A stretch of DNA of 64,000 nt. Origin: Hahellaceae bacterium (lineage in GTDB: Bacteria > Pseudomonadota > Gammaproteobacteria > Pseudomonadales > Oleiphilaceae). Shown one piece after another: positions 8,335-17,977 of the stretch. Below the pieces are notes generated by a model. The model was not told the DNA's origin. It ran no database searches and saw only the letters and a list, made by a program, of their open reading frames with translations. Position numbers and translations under genes: made by a program. The DNA lies in NCBI GenBank assembly GCA_016716085.1, contig JADJWY010000009.1:186001-250000 (forward strand), in the 5' to 3' direction. The first letter of the stretch is position 1; the number at the start of each line of letters is the position of its first letter.

Positions 8335-8946
8335 TCAGGCGTCGGCAATGAGAACCAGCAGGGGGCGTTTCTCATCCAGTTGTTGCAGGGCACCAAGGTG
8401 TGCAAAAGGTGAACGGGGTAACAGGGTTAGTTGCAGGTTGCCGGGCGCGACGATGCTTACACGCCGATTCAGGCCGAGCAGACCTTCTGCAGATGGGAGT
8501 TGTAAGGGCAGACGCTGCGGCAGGCGCCCGACGGGGAGAGGGAGGCCAGGCCCCAGTGTGCCTGTCAGTGTAAAGCTGGCACGGCGACCATCCAGGCCCT
8601 GAAGCGTGAACTCTTTGCCTTTTCGAAAACCTTTCCAGCGGAGGGTGGTGAGCCATTCGCTGAAGCCCTCTCCACCCTCGTCGCCGTTCCAGTCGGGCTC
8701 GACCCACTGCATGTCGGGAAGATTCAGCCGATTGAGAAGCCGGAAGCGAGAGAGTGCCGCGTTCTTGGATGCACTGAGACAAGGCAGCGAGAAACTCAGA
8801 TGGAGGCGCTGCCCGGCCGTCTGGCAGACAATCGCCCACAGGGATTTTCCTCCCGGCGCGATCAGTCGGGTGCCAGACGGGCAAAGCGGCAATACGGCTT
8901 CGGCGTCAATCGCAAACAGAAACACCACATCAGGAAACTGGCTCAT
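8335..8946 (-). CDS. hypothetical protein, 203 residues
   Basis: The ORF starts MSQFPDVVFLFAIDAEAVLPL and is soluble, with no signal peptide and no motif I recognise. It is predicted mostly beta-strand with several prolines. Another frame over the same bases is also open, but this one has the longer span and a start facing the divergent Anbu gene. It shares a 124-base divergent region with anbu and could be co-regulated with it. Function unknown. Confidence 0.6.
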   Translation of the reverse strand: MSQFPDVVFLFAIDAEAVLPLCPSGTRLIAPGGKSLWAIVCQTAGQRLHLSFSLPCLSASKNAALSRFRLLNRLNLPDMQWVEPDWNGDEGGEGFSEWLTTLRWKGFRKGKEFTLQGLDGRRASFTLTGTLGPGLPLPVGRLPQRLPLQLPSAEGLLGLNRRVSIVAPGNLQLTLLPRSPFAHLGALQQLDEKRPLLVLIADA

Positions 8947-8960
8947 GGGAACTCAAATTA

Positions 8961-8983
8961 GCTATGCTCACCAGAAGCATAGC
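8961..8983. promoter_or_regulatory. inverted repeat in the divergent anbu region
   Basis: GCTATGCT-N7-AGCATAGC is a perfect 8-bp inverted repeat between the start of the 8335-8946 gene and anbu. Its position between divergent genes fits an operator for a dimeric repressor. It could also act as a hairpin in an mRNA leader. Confidence 0.4.
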
Positions 8984-9070
8984 AAAGCAGGGATGGAATG
9001 AAATCATCAATGCATTCCGACGCTGGACAGGGCATACTCCGCAAACGTTTCGTTTCAGGAAAGAGCGCCC

Positions 9071-9808
9071 ATGACCTATTGCGTTGCAATTGCCGTTGAC
9101 AGCGGCCTGGTGTTTGCGTCCGATTCCCGCACCAATGCGGGCGTCGACAATGTGAATTCTTATCCCAAGATGTACCGTTTTCAGGTTCCGGGCAAGGCGT
9201 ATTTTGTGCTGTTGACCAGCGGCAACCTGGCGACAACCCAGGCCATTGTGCATCGCATCGGCCGTGATCTGGCCGCAGATGATGCCGACGTCTATAGCCT
9301 GGCGGACTGCAAGGACATGGCTGATGCCGCCCGTTATATCGGTGCCCTGAGCGTCGAATTAACGACCTACTACAGCAAGGATCTGGGCCAGGGCGCAAAC
9401 TTCGATGCCACTTTGTTGCTGGGGGGGCAGGTCAAAGGTCATTCACCTGAAATCTTTCTGGTCTATCCTCAGGGCAATTACATAAAAAGTTCTCCTTATG
9501 CGCCTTTTCTGCAAATTGGCGAGACAAAGTATGGGAAGCCCATTCTGGATCGTGTCATCAAGCACAACACCTCCCTTGAAGAAGCGGCTCGCTGCGCACT
9601 GGTGTCCATGGACTCCACCATGCGCAGTAATCTCTCGGTTGCGCCGCCTTTCGATTTACTGATCTATGGGAAAGACAAGTTTGAACCGGCACATGTCCTG
9701 CATCTGAAGCTGAACTCACCCTATTATGCCTCGCTCAGAAAGCAATGGGGTGAAGGCATCATGGCACTGTTCAACGGCCTGCCCCTCTTCGACTGGGAAA
9801 AAGGTTAG
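9071..9808 (+). CDS. anbu: Anbu, proteasome-like Ntn-hydrolase peptidase
   Basis: The 245-residue protein belongs to the bacterial proteasome-homologue family Anbu (COG3484). It begins MTYCVAIAVDSGLVFASD. Thr2, exposed after Met removal, is the expected nucleophile, and Asp18 (ASDSRTN) and Lys33 (SYPK) are the expected partners, as in proteasome beta subunits. Length is typical. AGGAAAGAG precedes the ATG. It heads a run of six genes encoding transglutaminase, DUF2126, ATP-grasp and alpha-E domains. That association recurs in many proteobacteria and is proposed to make and process a peptide or amide-linked tag. Its substrate is not established. Confidence 0.93.
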   Translation: MTYCVAIAVDSGLVFASDSRTNAGVDNVNSYPKMYRFQVPGKAYFVLLTSGNLATTQAIVHRIGRDLAADDADVYSLADCKDMADAARYIGALSVELTTYYSKDLGQGANFDATLLLGGQVKGHSPEIFLVYPQGNYIKSSPYAPFLQIGETKYGKPILDRVIKHNTSLEEAARCALVSMDSTMRSNLSVAPPFDLLIYGKDKFEPAHVLHLKLNSPYYASLRKQWGEGIMALFNGLPLFDWEKG

Positions 9809-9853
9809 TGCCTTAAAGTAATTTAAAGTCAAATAGTTAGCAGCGGAGTTTGC

Positions 9854-12800
9854 ATGAGTATACTGGTAGGATTACACCACTCCACGATCTATCGCTATGA
9901 TCGTCTGGTCGGGCTTTCCCCGCATGTCATCCGGTTACGGCCCGCACCACATTGTCGCACGCCGATCGTCAGCTATGCCCTGAGTATCAAGCCTGAACCG
10001 CATTTCATAAACTGGATGCAGGACCCTTTCTCGAATTACATGGCAAGACTGGTGTTTCCTGAAAGGGCGGCGGCACTGGAGGTCAAGGTGGATCTGGTGG
10101 CAGACCTGACTGCCTACAACCCCTTTGATTTTTTCGTCGAGGAAAGTGCCGAGCACTACCCCTTTACCTACAGCGATGAACTCAAGAGCCAGTTGGCTCC
10201 CTTTTTGATGTGTCAGGACTGGGGCAAGTCCTTTCGCAAATACCTGAAAAGTTTTCAGGTCGGGAAAACCCCCGTGAATAATTTCCTGGTTGATCTGAAC
10301 CGGAAAGTGGCCTCTGATATCAAGTACACCATTCGGATGCAGCCGGGTGTACAGACACCTGAAGAGACGCTCAACATCGGTTGGGGTTCCTGCCGTGACT
10401 CTGCCTGGTTACTGGTACAGTTATTCCAGACACCTGGGTGTCGCGGCCCGTTTCGTATCAGGCTATCTGGTTCAGTTAACCTCGGATGTGAAGTCACTGG
10501 ATGGCCCCAGCGGTCCAGAGAATGATTTCACGGATCTGCATGCATGGTGTGAAGTGTATGTGCCCGGTGCAGGCTGGTTGGGGCTGGATCCGACCTCTGG
10601 CCTGTTTGCAGCGGAAGGCCACATACCCCTGTGCTGTACGGCAGTCCCACAGGATGCTGCACCCATTGTCGGTGCGGTCGATCAATGTGAAGTGGAGTTT
10701 GAATACGAAAATAAGGTGACCCGCATCCATGAGGATCCTCGGGTTACACGCCCTTTCAATGATCAGGACTGGGCTGACATTGACGCGCTGGGGAACTACG
10801 TTGACGAGCAGCTGACGCGTCAGGATGTGCGCCTGACCATGGGGGGCGAGCCGACGTTTGTCTCTATCGACGACATGGAATCGCCTGAATGGAACACGGC
10901 TGCCGATGGCCCGGATAAGCGTATCAAGGCCTTCGATCTGGCGATAAGGCTCAAAAATCGCTATGCGCCGAAAGGCTTTATTCATTATGGGCAAGGGAAG
11001 TGGTATCCCGGTGAGCCATTACCGCGTTGGCAATATGCAATTTATTGGCGAAAAGACGGACAACCGCTCTGGAATGGCCCGGATGATGTGTATGACCATC
11101 AGTCTAAACCTGAAGATGCCCGCGCCTTCATGACGGCCTTCTGTAAGCACATGGGTATTGCTGCCAGCGCCATCCACCCGGCCTATGAAGACCCCTTTCA
11201 TGCGCTGTGGCAAAACGGCCAATTGCCGATTGATGAAGCACTGGATCTGGATCACGAATCACTGGGTAAACGCACGCTCGCACAAGTGCTGGAGCAAGGC
11301 CTGAACACCCCGACGGGCTTCGTTCTGCCCCTGGCATTTAACCCCATCGAGCAATGCTGGCAAAGTTGCCTGTGGCGTTTCCGGCAGGGTGCCCTTTACG
11401 TGCTGCCGGGTAATTCACCGGTTGGATATCGCTTGCCCTTGAGCAGTCTGTCCCGCCATGAACAAAGTGATGTCTATGAACTGCACGACCGTGACCCCTT
11501 TGATCCGGTTCCGCAGGAAGTGACGCCCCTGCGTCAGGCCCAGTCCAAACCCCTGGCGACCATGGTCATTCATACGGCACTGTGTGCGGAGGTGCGGGAG
11601 GGGTATCTGTGTATCTTCCTGCCGCCGCTGGAGTCCATGGAGACCTTCGTGGCGCTGATCGAAGCCGTCGGTGCGGCGGCCAAAGCGATTGGTCGCCCGG
11701 TGCGGATTGAAGGGTATTCCCCTCCCCACGACAGCCGTCTGACCAAACTGGTGGTGGCCTCAGATCCCGGTGTTATCGAGGTTAACGTGCAGCCCGCGTC
11801 GAGCTGGGAGGAACTCAAGTCGATCACAGTGCCGCTCTACGAAGATGCCCGCTTATGTCGCCTGGGAACCGAAAAATTCATGATGGACGGTCGTCATACC
11901 GGCACTGGCGGGGGTAACCATGTGACGCTGGGCGGCGCAACGGCCGCTGACAGTCCATTATTGCGGCGGCCCTCCCTGCTGCGCAGTCTGATCACCTTCT
12001 GGCAGCATCATCCAAGCCTCTCCTATTTGTTCAGCGGTTTGTTTATCGGCCCGACCAGTCAGGCTCCCCGTGTGGATGAAGGCCGGGTCGAAAAACTTTA
12101 TGAGCTGGATATCGCGTTCTCTTTGCTGCCCAAGGGGGATTCGCCTCAGCCCTGGCTGGTTGACCGCATATTGCGCCATATGCTGACCGATCTCACCGGC
12201 AATACGCATCGCAGTGAGTTCTGTATCGACAAGCTCTATTCGCCAGACTCCTCTACCGGGCGCCTGGGAATTCTTGAGTTCCGTGGGTTTGAGATGCCGC
12301 CCCATGCCCGTATGAGTCTGGTTCAGATGCTGTTGCTGCGCGCCTGCGTGGCGGCTTTCTGGAACAAGCCTTATGAAAAGCCGACCATCAACTGGGGGCA
12401 TGCGCTGCATGATCGTTTCATGTTGCCACACTTCCTCTGGCAAGACTTCCGCGAGGTTCTGGAGTACCTGCGACATGAAGGCTTTCCATTTAAGGATCAC
12501 TGGTTTGACGCCTTCCTCGAATTCCGTTGCCCTCGTATCGGGCGGTATCAGGTGGAAGGCATGCAGGTCGAACTCCATCATGCCTTGGAGCCCTGGCATG
12601 TGCTCGGCGAAGAAGCCACGGGTGCGGGAACGGCGCGTTATGTCGATTCGAGCGTGGAGCGCCTGCAGGTGAAAGTCAGAGGCATGGCACCGGAACGTTA
12701 TAGCCTGACCTGTAATGGGCAGGTCATTCCGCTGGTGCCAACCGATGAAGAAGGTTGTTATGTGGCGGGTGTTCGCTATCGGGCCTGGCAACCGCATTCA

Positions 12801-13136
12801 GCGCTGCATCCGACCATTGGTGTGCATTCGCCCCTGATCATTGACCTGTTCGATAACTGGAACGGGCGCGCCTTGGGTGGCTGTACCTATCATGTGGTGC
12901 ATCCGGGGGGGCGCAGTTACGATCAGTTCCCGGTCAATGCGCTGGAAGCAGAGTCCCGTCGTTTTAATCGCTTTGAAGATATCGGACACCAGCAGGGGCC
13001 CCTGATGGCGCAGCCGATTCTCCCCGGAGGGGGGCGTTTTTATCGCAACGCGCAGTTGCCTCGGGTCGCCCAACCGCCCAAACCCCGTCCGAATCCACGC
13101 TATCCTTATACGTTGGATCTGCGCTTCGATGGTTGA
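9854..13136 (+). CDS. transglutaminase-like / DUF2126 putative amidoligase, one frameshift
   Basis: The N-terminal 290 residues form a transglutaminase-like cysteine peptidase: Cys in NIGWGSCRDSAW, His in DLHAWCEVY, Asp in LGLDPTSG. The rest is DUF2126, a putative amidoligase domain, beginning near LTMGGEPTFVSIDD and including HYGQGKWYPGEPLPRW and GGGNHVTLGG. The first frame runs to 10525, but the conserved sequence moves to another frame at TTCC, 10424-10427. Removing one C gives VQLFRHLGVAARFVSGY. The span is 1094 codons plus one base, consistent with a single inserted base and about 1093 residues. Because the remaining 900 residues are intact, a sequencing error is more likely than decay. 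GGAG precedes the ATG. This is the second gene of the Anbu cluster. Confidence 0.88.
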
Positions 13137-13146
13137 GGTTTGATGC

Positions 13147-15639
13147 ATGTCGACATCCGAGCTTGACCCTGAGCAGCCCACGCTGGATCTGTCAGGGGTG
13201 CCTTATCGCCCCCCGTCAGGCGTCTACGACGAAATGGTCGATGACAAGGGCGAGCTGCGACAGGGTTGGAGTCGTCTGAGCGGGTATCTGGGCAAGCTCA
13301 GTCACACGGAAATTACCCGGTTGCAACGGGAAACGTCCCGCCGATTGAAAGAGCAGGGTGTTTACTACCATGTCTATGATGATCCCGAAGGGGCGCGTCG
13401 GACCTGGAAACTCGACCCTCTGCCCTTGATGATTCCGGAAACCGAGTGGCAGACCATTGAAAAAGGGATCGCCCAGCGTGCCCGCCTGATGTCGGTATTG
13501 TTGAGCGATATTTATGGCGCGCAGCGGAGTATTAAGGAAAACTGGCTGCCGCCGGAAGTGGTGTTCCAGAATCCTGGTTATTTGTCGACCTGCATCAACG
13601 CAGTACAGCAGCCGTTGACCATCTATGCAGCGGATCTGGCCCGCGGGCCGGATGGCCGCTGGTGGACCCTGAGTGACCGTACCCAGGGGCCTTCCGGGGC
13701 AGGGTATGTGCTGGAGGCGCGGCTGGTGACGCGCCAGGTGTTAGGGCATCAGGCCAACGGCTTAGCCCCTGCGCCGCTGGCCCAGTTCTACCAGCATCTC
13801 AAACGCCATCTGGCAGCACTTTCCACCGATCAGTATCGCGAGCCAACCATTGTGTTGCTGTCCTCCGGGGTCGGCAACGAGGTGTATTTCGAGCACGCCT
13901 ACATGGCCGCCCAACTGGGGATCACACTGGTGCAGGGCGATGATCTCACCGTGCGTCAGGGCAATGTCTACCTCAAAACCATCAACGATCTGCAAAAAGT
14001 GGACGTCATCATCCGCCGGGTTGACGACTCGTATTGCGATCCCCTGTCCCTGCGCTCGGACTCCATGCTGGGGGTGCCGGGACTCCTGCAGGCTCAGATG
14101 CTGGGTAAGGTAGGTTTAGCGAACCCCTTGGGCAGCAGCGTGCTGGAATCTCCCGCCATGCTGCCTTTTCTGCATTTGCTCTGCCGGAAATTACTGGATC
14201 AGGATCTGGTGCTGCCGGAGGTGGCGAGTTGGTGGTGTGGGCAACCGAAAGAGCTGAGCCATGTGTTGACGAATCTGGATGCCATGGTCATCAAAACGGT
14301 GGATGGGAAGGCGCCGCCTGTTTTTGGTGCGAGTTTGACGCTTAAGCAAAAGGATGCCCTGAAAGCGCGCATCCAGTCCCGTCCGGGCTGGTTTGTGGGG
14401 CAACAATGTCTGAGTTTTTCCACCGTCCCGGTCGTTGGTGAGCAGGGTTTGTTACCGCGTCATATGGTCTTGCGTGGATTTGCGGCAGGGGATGGGCGCG
14501 AATATGACATTCTGCCGGGAGGGCTTGCACGGGTTTCGGCTGATGCCAATACCTTTGTGGTCTCCGGGCAACAGGGCGGCAGCAGTAAGGACACCTGGAT
14601 TCTGCGCAGCAGCGGTTCTATCAAGGATGTTTTGCGTTTGCGACCGCCCCGTCAGCGGCGTACATCGGCCGCCATCCTGACCAGTCGGGCGGCTGAAAAC
14701 CTGTTCTGGCTGGCACGCTACAATGAGCGCACGGAGTCTCTGTTGCGACTGATCCGGGCTTACGTCAAGCGCCTGGAAAACCCTTACGACTTTGGCTTCG
14801 AGAGTGATCTGGAAGTGCTCAAGGCACTGCGCCCGATGCTGAGCACCTACTGCACGATTGAGCGGGATCGGCTGATTCGGATGGAAAACGTGCAATCCAT
14901 TGTGCTGAACCATTCCCGGATGGGATCCGTCTCCTACAACCTGAGTGCCAGTATACGCAGTGCCTACACGGTCAGAGACCTCTGGTCCGGTGATTGCTGG
15001 CGGATGGTTGAAGAGATTGAGGAGCTCCTGATTTACAGCGAAAAAAATTGGGCCTTGTCCTCAATGGAACGCTTTACGCAGCCTTTTTTGGGGGCCTTAT
15101 TGGGTTTTTGGGGGGCTGCGATGGAAAGTATGGCAGAAGAGCAGGGCGGACTCTGGCTCGAATTGGGGCGACGGATCGAGCGTGCGGTCAATACGCTGGC
15201 GGCCGTTGTGAACACGGTGCCCGAATTAGAGCACGACCAGGAGGGCGCACTGCGGGAAATGTTGCTGGAAGCGCATGACGGTCTCAACAGTCACCGCCGC
15301 CGCTTTGGTACAGATTACAGTTATTTCAACGTTTGGCAGCATCTGTTGCTGGAGCCGGGTAACCCCCGTTCGCTGATTAATGCGACCTCTCACATTGGTG
15401 AGGTCCTTGAGCAATTGAATCTTTCGCCCAAAGCCGGTCTGAGCATCCTCCAGAAACAGCATCTGGCGATTGAAACCGCGTTGCGTCTGGCGGATGCCAA
15501 TCAGTGGCACAGTGCCGATCTCGTCAAACAGGTGTTGGCTCCGTTTTTGCTAGATATTCAGGGTCGACTGCTACAGTTAGGACAATCGATTGAAAACCAG
15601 TATTTCAAACACGCTCTCCCCGTCACCCGGTTGCGATAA
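13147..15639 (+). CDS. circularly permuted ATP-grasp fused to alpha-E domain
   Basis: The 830-residue protein joins a COG2308 ATP-grasp domain (residues about 25-500) to an alpha-E/DUF403 helical domain (about 510-830, from AAENLFWLARYNERTESLLRL). In the ATP-grasp part the metal/nucleotide motif reads LSDRTQGPSGAGY, and the loop that is KPANESGGYGM in the neighbour at 16526 is KTVDGKAPPVFG here, so ATP binding may differ. The strand near the end reads QQGGSSKDTW, shared with that neighbour. The family is predicted to form amide bonds with ATP. It follows the DUF2126 gene by 10 bases and overlaps the next gene. Confidence 0.88.
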   Translation: MSTSELDPEQPTLDLSGVPYRPPSGVYDEMVDDKGELRQGWSRLSGYLGKLSHTEITRLQRETSRRLKEQGVYYHVYDDPEGARRTWKLDPLPLMIPETEWQTIEKGIAQRARLMSVLLSDIYGAQRSIKENWLPPEVVFQNPGYLSTCINAVQQPLTIYAADLARGPDGRWWTLSDRTQGPSGAGYVLEARLVTRQVLGHQANGLAPAPLAQFYQHLKRHLAALSTDQYREPTIVLLSSGVGNEVYFEHAYMAAQLGITLVQGDDLTVRQGNVYLKTINDLQKVDVIIRRVDDSYCDPLSLRSDSMLGVPGLLQAQMLGKVGLANPLGSSVLESPAMLPFLHLLCRKLLDQDLVLPEVASWWCGQPKELSHVLTNLDAMVIKTVDGKAPPVFGASLTLKQKDALKARIQSRPGWFVGQQCLSFSTVPVVGEQGLLPRHMVLRGFAAGDGREYDILPGGLARVSADANTFVVSGQQGGSSKDTWILRSSGSIKDVLRLRPPRQRRTSAAILTSRAAENLFWLARYNERTESLLRLIRAYVKRLENPYDFGFESDLEVLKALRPMLSTYCTIERDRLIRMENVQSIVLNHSRMGSVSYNLSASIRSAYTVRDLWSGDCWRMVEEIEELLIYSEKNWALSSMERFTQPFLGALLGFWGAAMESMAEEQGGLWLELGRRIERAVNTLAAVVNTVPELEHDQEGALREMLLEAHDGLNSHRRRFGTDYSYFNVWQHLLLEPGNPRSLINATSHIGEVLEQLNLSPKAGLSILQKQHLAIETALRLADANQWHSADLVKQVLAPFLLDIQGRLLQLGQSIENQYFKHALPVTRLR

Positions 15640-16525
15640 GCCGGTTAGGCTACGGGTAAAGCATTCGACCTGTTACCGCTATGCGTTTCCGGTCGTACTC
15701 AGCTACAACCAGGGCTGGTTGCAGCCACGTTCGGATGCCTGGCAAGCCTGTGTCTCTCATCGGCTGAGGGTTGAACCCAAGCCCCGTTTTCAGTCGGAGC
15801 AGGTGGATCTTTTTGGCAATAAAGTTCACTATTTTGAGCTACTGGCATCGCATGATGTCTTTCGCGTCGTCAGCGAATCGGTTGTCATTGTCAAACCGGC
15901 CGATTATGCGCAGCGTGGTCAGCAAGCCTGGGAGAAAGCGTGTTTTCTGGCATTGCCGCCGGGACTCATTCGAACGCAGGCCAGCTACTATGCAGCCCCG
16001 ACAGCGATGACGACGCCAACGGGCGAGATGCTCGAGTACGCGCGGATCAGTTTTACCCCTGAGCGACCCCTGCGTGAGGCGGTGGAGGAGCTCTGTCATC
16101 GAATTTTCACAGACTTCCGGTATCAGGGTGGCGTGACGGGTATTGATACGCCGCTCACAACCATCTGGGAGTCCCGCAAGGGTGTTTGCCAGGATTTCGC
16201 ACACCTTGCCCTTGCCATGCTGCGCGGCCTTGGGCTGGTGGCAGCTTACGTCAGTGGTTATATCCTCACGCGACCGCTGGCGGGTCAGCCTCGCTTGCAG
16301 GGGGCAGATGCCTCTCATGCCTGGTTTGGCGTGCTGGATGAGAACGGGGAATGGTTATACCTCGATCCGACAAATGACAAGTGGGTGCAAACCGAGCATA
16401 TCCGGGTGGCACTTGGGCGAGACTATGGGGATGTCCCTCCCCTGAAAGGGATCAGTTATGGCGGCGGTGCGGTGAGCCCGGAAGTTGCCGTCGACGTGGA
16501 ACGATTGGGCGAAGAGGAAACCTGA
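15590..16525 (+). CDS. transglutaminase-like cysteine peptidase
   Basis: The protein has up to 311 residues. The family core begins VRLRVKHSTCYRYAFPV; the catalytic Cys is in RKGVCQDFAHLA, His in DASHAWFGV and Asp in YLDPTNDK. No ATG is available before the conserved region, so the start is probably the TTG at 15590, inside the end of the previous gene (50-base overlap). This is the second, single-domain transglutaminase of the cluster, and it opens a set of three separate genes that mirrors the fused set upstream. The stop touches the next ATG directly (TGAATG). A peptidase or acyl-transfer role is expected; substrate unknown. Confidence 0.88.
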   Translation: MKTSISNTLSPSPGCDKPVRLRVKHSTCYRYAFPVVLSYNQGWLQPRSDAWQACVSHRLRVEPKPRFQSEQVDLFGNKVHYFELLASHDVFRVVSESVVIVKPADYAQRGQQAWEKACFLALPPGLIRTQASYYAAPTAMTTPTGEMLEYARISFTPERPLREAVEELCHRIFTDFRYQGGVTGIDTPLTTIWESRKGVCQDFAHLALAMLRGLGLVAAYVSGYILTRPLAGQPRLQGADASHAWFGVLDENGEWLYLDPTNDKWVQTEHIRVALGRDYGDVPPLKGISYGGGAVSPEVAVDVERLGEEET

Positions 16526-17977
16526 ATGGGGATCGATTGGAAGAACTACAAATACCCTGAATTGTACGACGAGCTGATTACCGACAAGGGTAAGCCGCGC
16601 AAGGTGGCTCAGGCTCTGGCAAAACAATTGGCCAAATACGGTGACGAGGAGCTGGAGCGCCTTAAAGCGACGGCAGAACTTGCCATCAAGGAAATGGGTA
16701 TTTCATTCACGGTATATGATCAGGAGGGGGGCTCGATCGACCGGCAGTGGCCTTTCGACATTATTCCGCGTGTGATCAGCAAGAAGGAATGGGATGTCGT
16801 TGAGGAAGGGCTGAAGCAGCGTGTCAAAGCGTTGAATGCCTTCATCAGTGACTTATACGGTGAGCAGAAAATCATCAAAGATGGGGTGTTTCCCGCTGAG
16901 GTGATCAAAAACTCAAAGAATTTTCGTCCTCAATGTGTGGGCATGAAACCTGCGTTTGGCGTGTGGGCACACATCTGTGGCTCCGATCTGGTTCGTCACA
17001 GCGATGGTCAGATTTATGTGCTGGAAGACAATCTGCGCGTGCCCTCCGGCGTTTCCTATCTGTTGGAAAACCGGCAGGTGATGAAGCGGGTTTTCGCCGA
17101 TCTGTTTGGCGATTTTTCCATTACCCCCGTGGACGATTATTCCTCACAGCTGTTCGATATGTTGTGCGCACTGTCGCCACGCAAGATTGCCCTGCCTCAG
17201 GTGGTCGTACTGACGCCGGGCATCTACAACTCGGCGTACTTCGAGCATGCTTACCTGGCCCAGCAAATGGGGTGTGAGCTGGTTGAAGGGACCGACCTGG
17301 TGGTTTCGGATGATGATTGTGTCTACATGAAGACCATCTATGGACTGGAGCGGGTGGATGTGATTTATCGCCGTGTCGATGATATGTTCCTCGACCCGGA
17401 AGTGTTCAATTCCTCTTCTGTGCTGGGTGTCAGAGGCTTGATGCGGGCCTGGCTCAAGGGCAATGTCGCACTGGCCAACGCGCCCGGTGCAGGTGTGGCG
17501 GATGACAAGGTCGTATATGCCTTTGTGCCGGACATGATCAAATATTATCTGGGTGAAGAGGCCATCCTGCCCAACGTGCCCACTTACCTGTGCATGAAGC
17601 CGGATGACTGTGCCTATGTGCTGGAGCACCTTGAGGAGTTGGTGGTCAAACCGGCCAATGAATCGGGGGGGTATGGCATGTTGGTCGGGCCTAAATCAAC
17701 GCGTAAAGAGCGTGAGAAATTTGCCGAGCTTATCAAGGCGGATCCACGGAATTACATTGCGCAACCGACGCTCAATCTGAGCACCGTACCGACCTTGATT
17801 GATGGCGAGGTTGAGCCGCGGCATGTTGATATGCGTCCGTTCATTCTCAGTGGCGAGCAAATTTATGTCACGACCGGTGGCCTGACCCGCGTGGCGCTGA
17901 AAAAAGGATCTCTGGTGGTCAACTCTTCTCAGGGGGGCGGCAGCAAAGATACCTGGATTATTGATGAGGATGCCTAG
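16526..17977 (+). CDS. circularly permuted ATP-grasp protein (DUF404/DUF407)
   Basis: The 483-residue stand-alone ATP-grasp protein is the unfused counterpart of the one at 13147. It keeps the better conserved motifs: VLEDNLRVPSGVSYLLENR and the glycine-rich loop VVKPANESGGYGM, with LSTVPTL and GGGSKDTWI near the end. It is predicted to activate a carboxyl group with ATP and ligate an amine. It starts immediately after the upstream stop and is followed without a gap by the alpha-E gene, so the three are one transcriptional unit. Confidence 0.9.
   Translation: MGIDWKNYKYPELYDELITDKGKPRKVAQALAKQLAKYGDEELERLKATAELAIKEMGISFTVYDQEGGSIDRQWPFDIIPRVISKKEWDVVEEGLKQRVKALNAFISDLYGEQKIIKDGVFPAEVIKNSKNFRPQCVGMKPAFGVWAHICGSDLVRHSDGQIYVLEDNLRVPSGVSYLLENRQVMKRVFADLFGDFSITPVDDYSSQLFDMLCALSPRKIALPQVVVLTPGIYNSAYFEHAYLAQQMGCELVEGTDLVVSDDDCVYMKTIYGLERVDVIYRRVDDMFLDPEVFNSSSVLGVRGLMRAWLKGNVALANAPGAGVADDKVVYAFVPDMIKYYLGEEAILPNVPTYLCMKPDDCAYVLEHLEELVVKPANESGGYGMLVGPKSTRKEREKFAELIKADPRNYIAQPTLNLSTVPTLIDGEVEPRHVDMRPFILSGEQIYVTTGGLTRVALKKGSLVVNSSQGGGSKDTWIIDEDA

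Noticed and set aside
8372..8884. 170-codon alternative frame overlapping the 203-residue hypothetical protein
   Set aside because: The protein is rich in Arg, Ser and Pro as expected of an out-of-frame reading; the longer frame was preferred.
11958..12797. 279-codon open frame on the minus strand inside the DUF2126 gene
   Set aside because: It is an antisense shadow of a conserved coding region, with no ribosome site and no recognisable protein.
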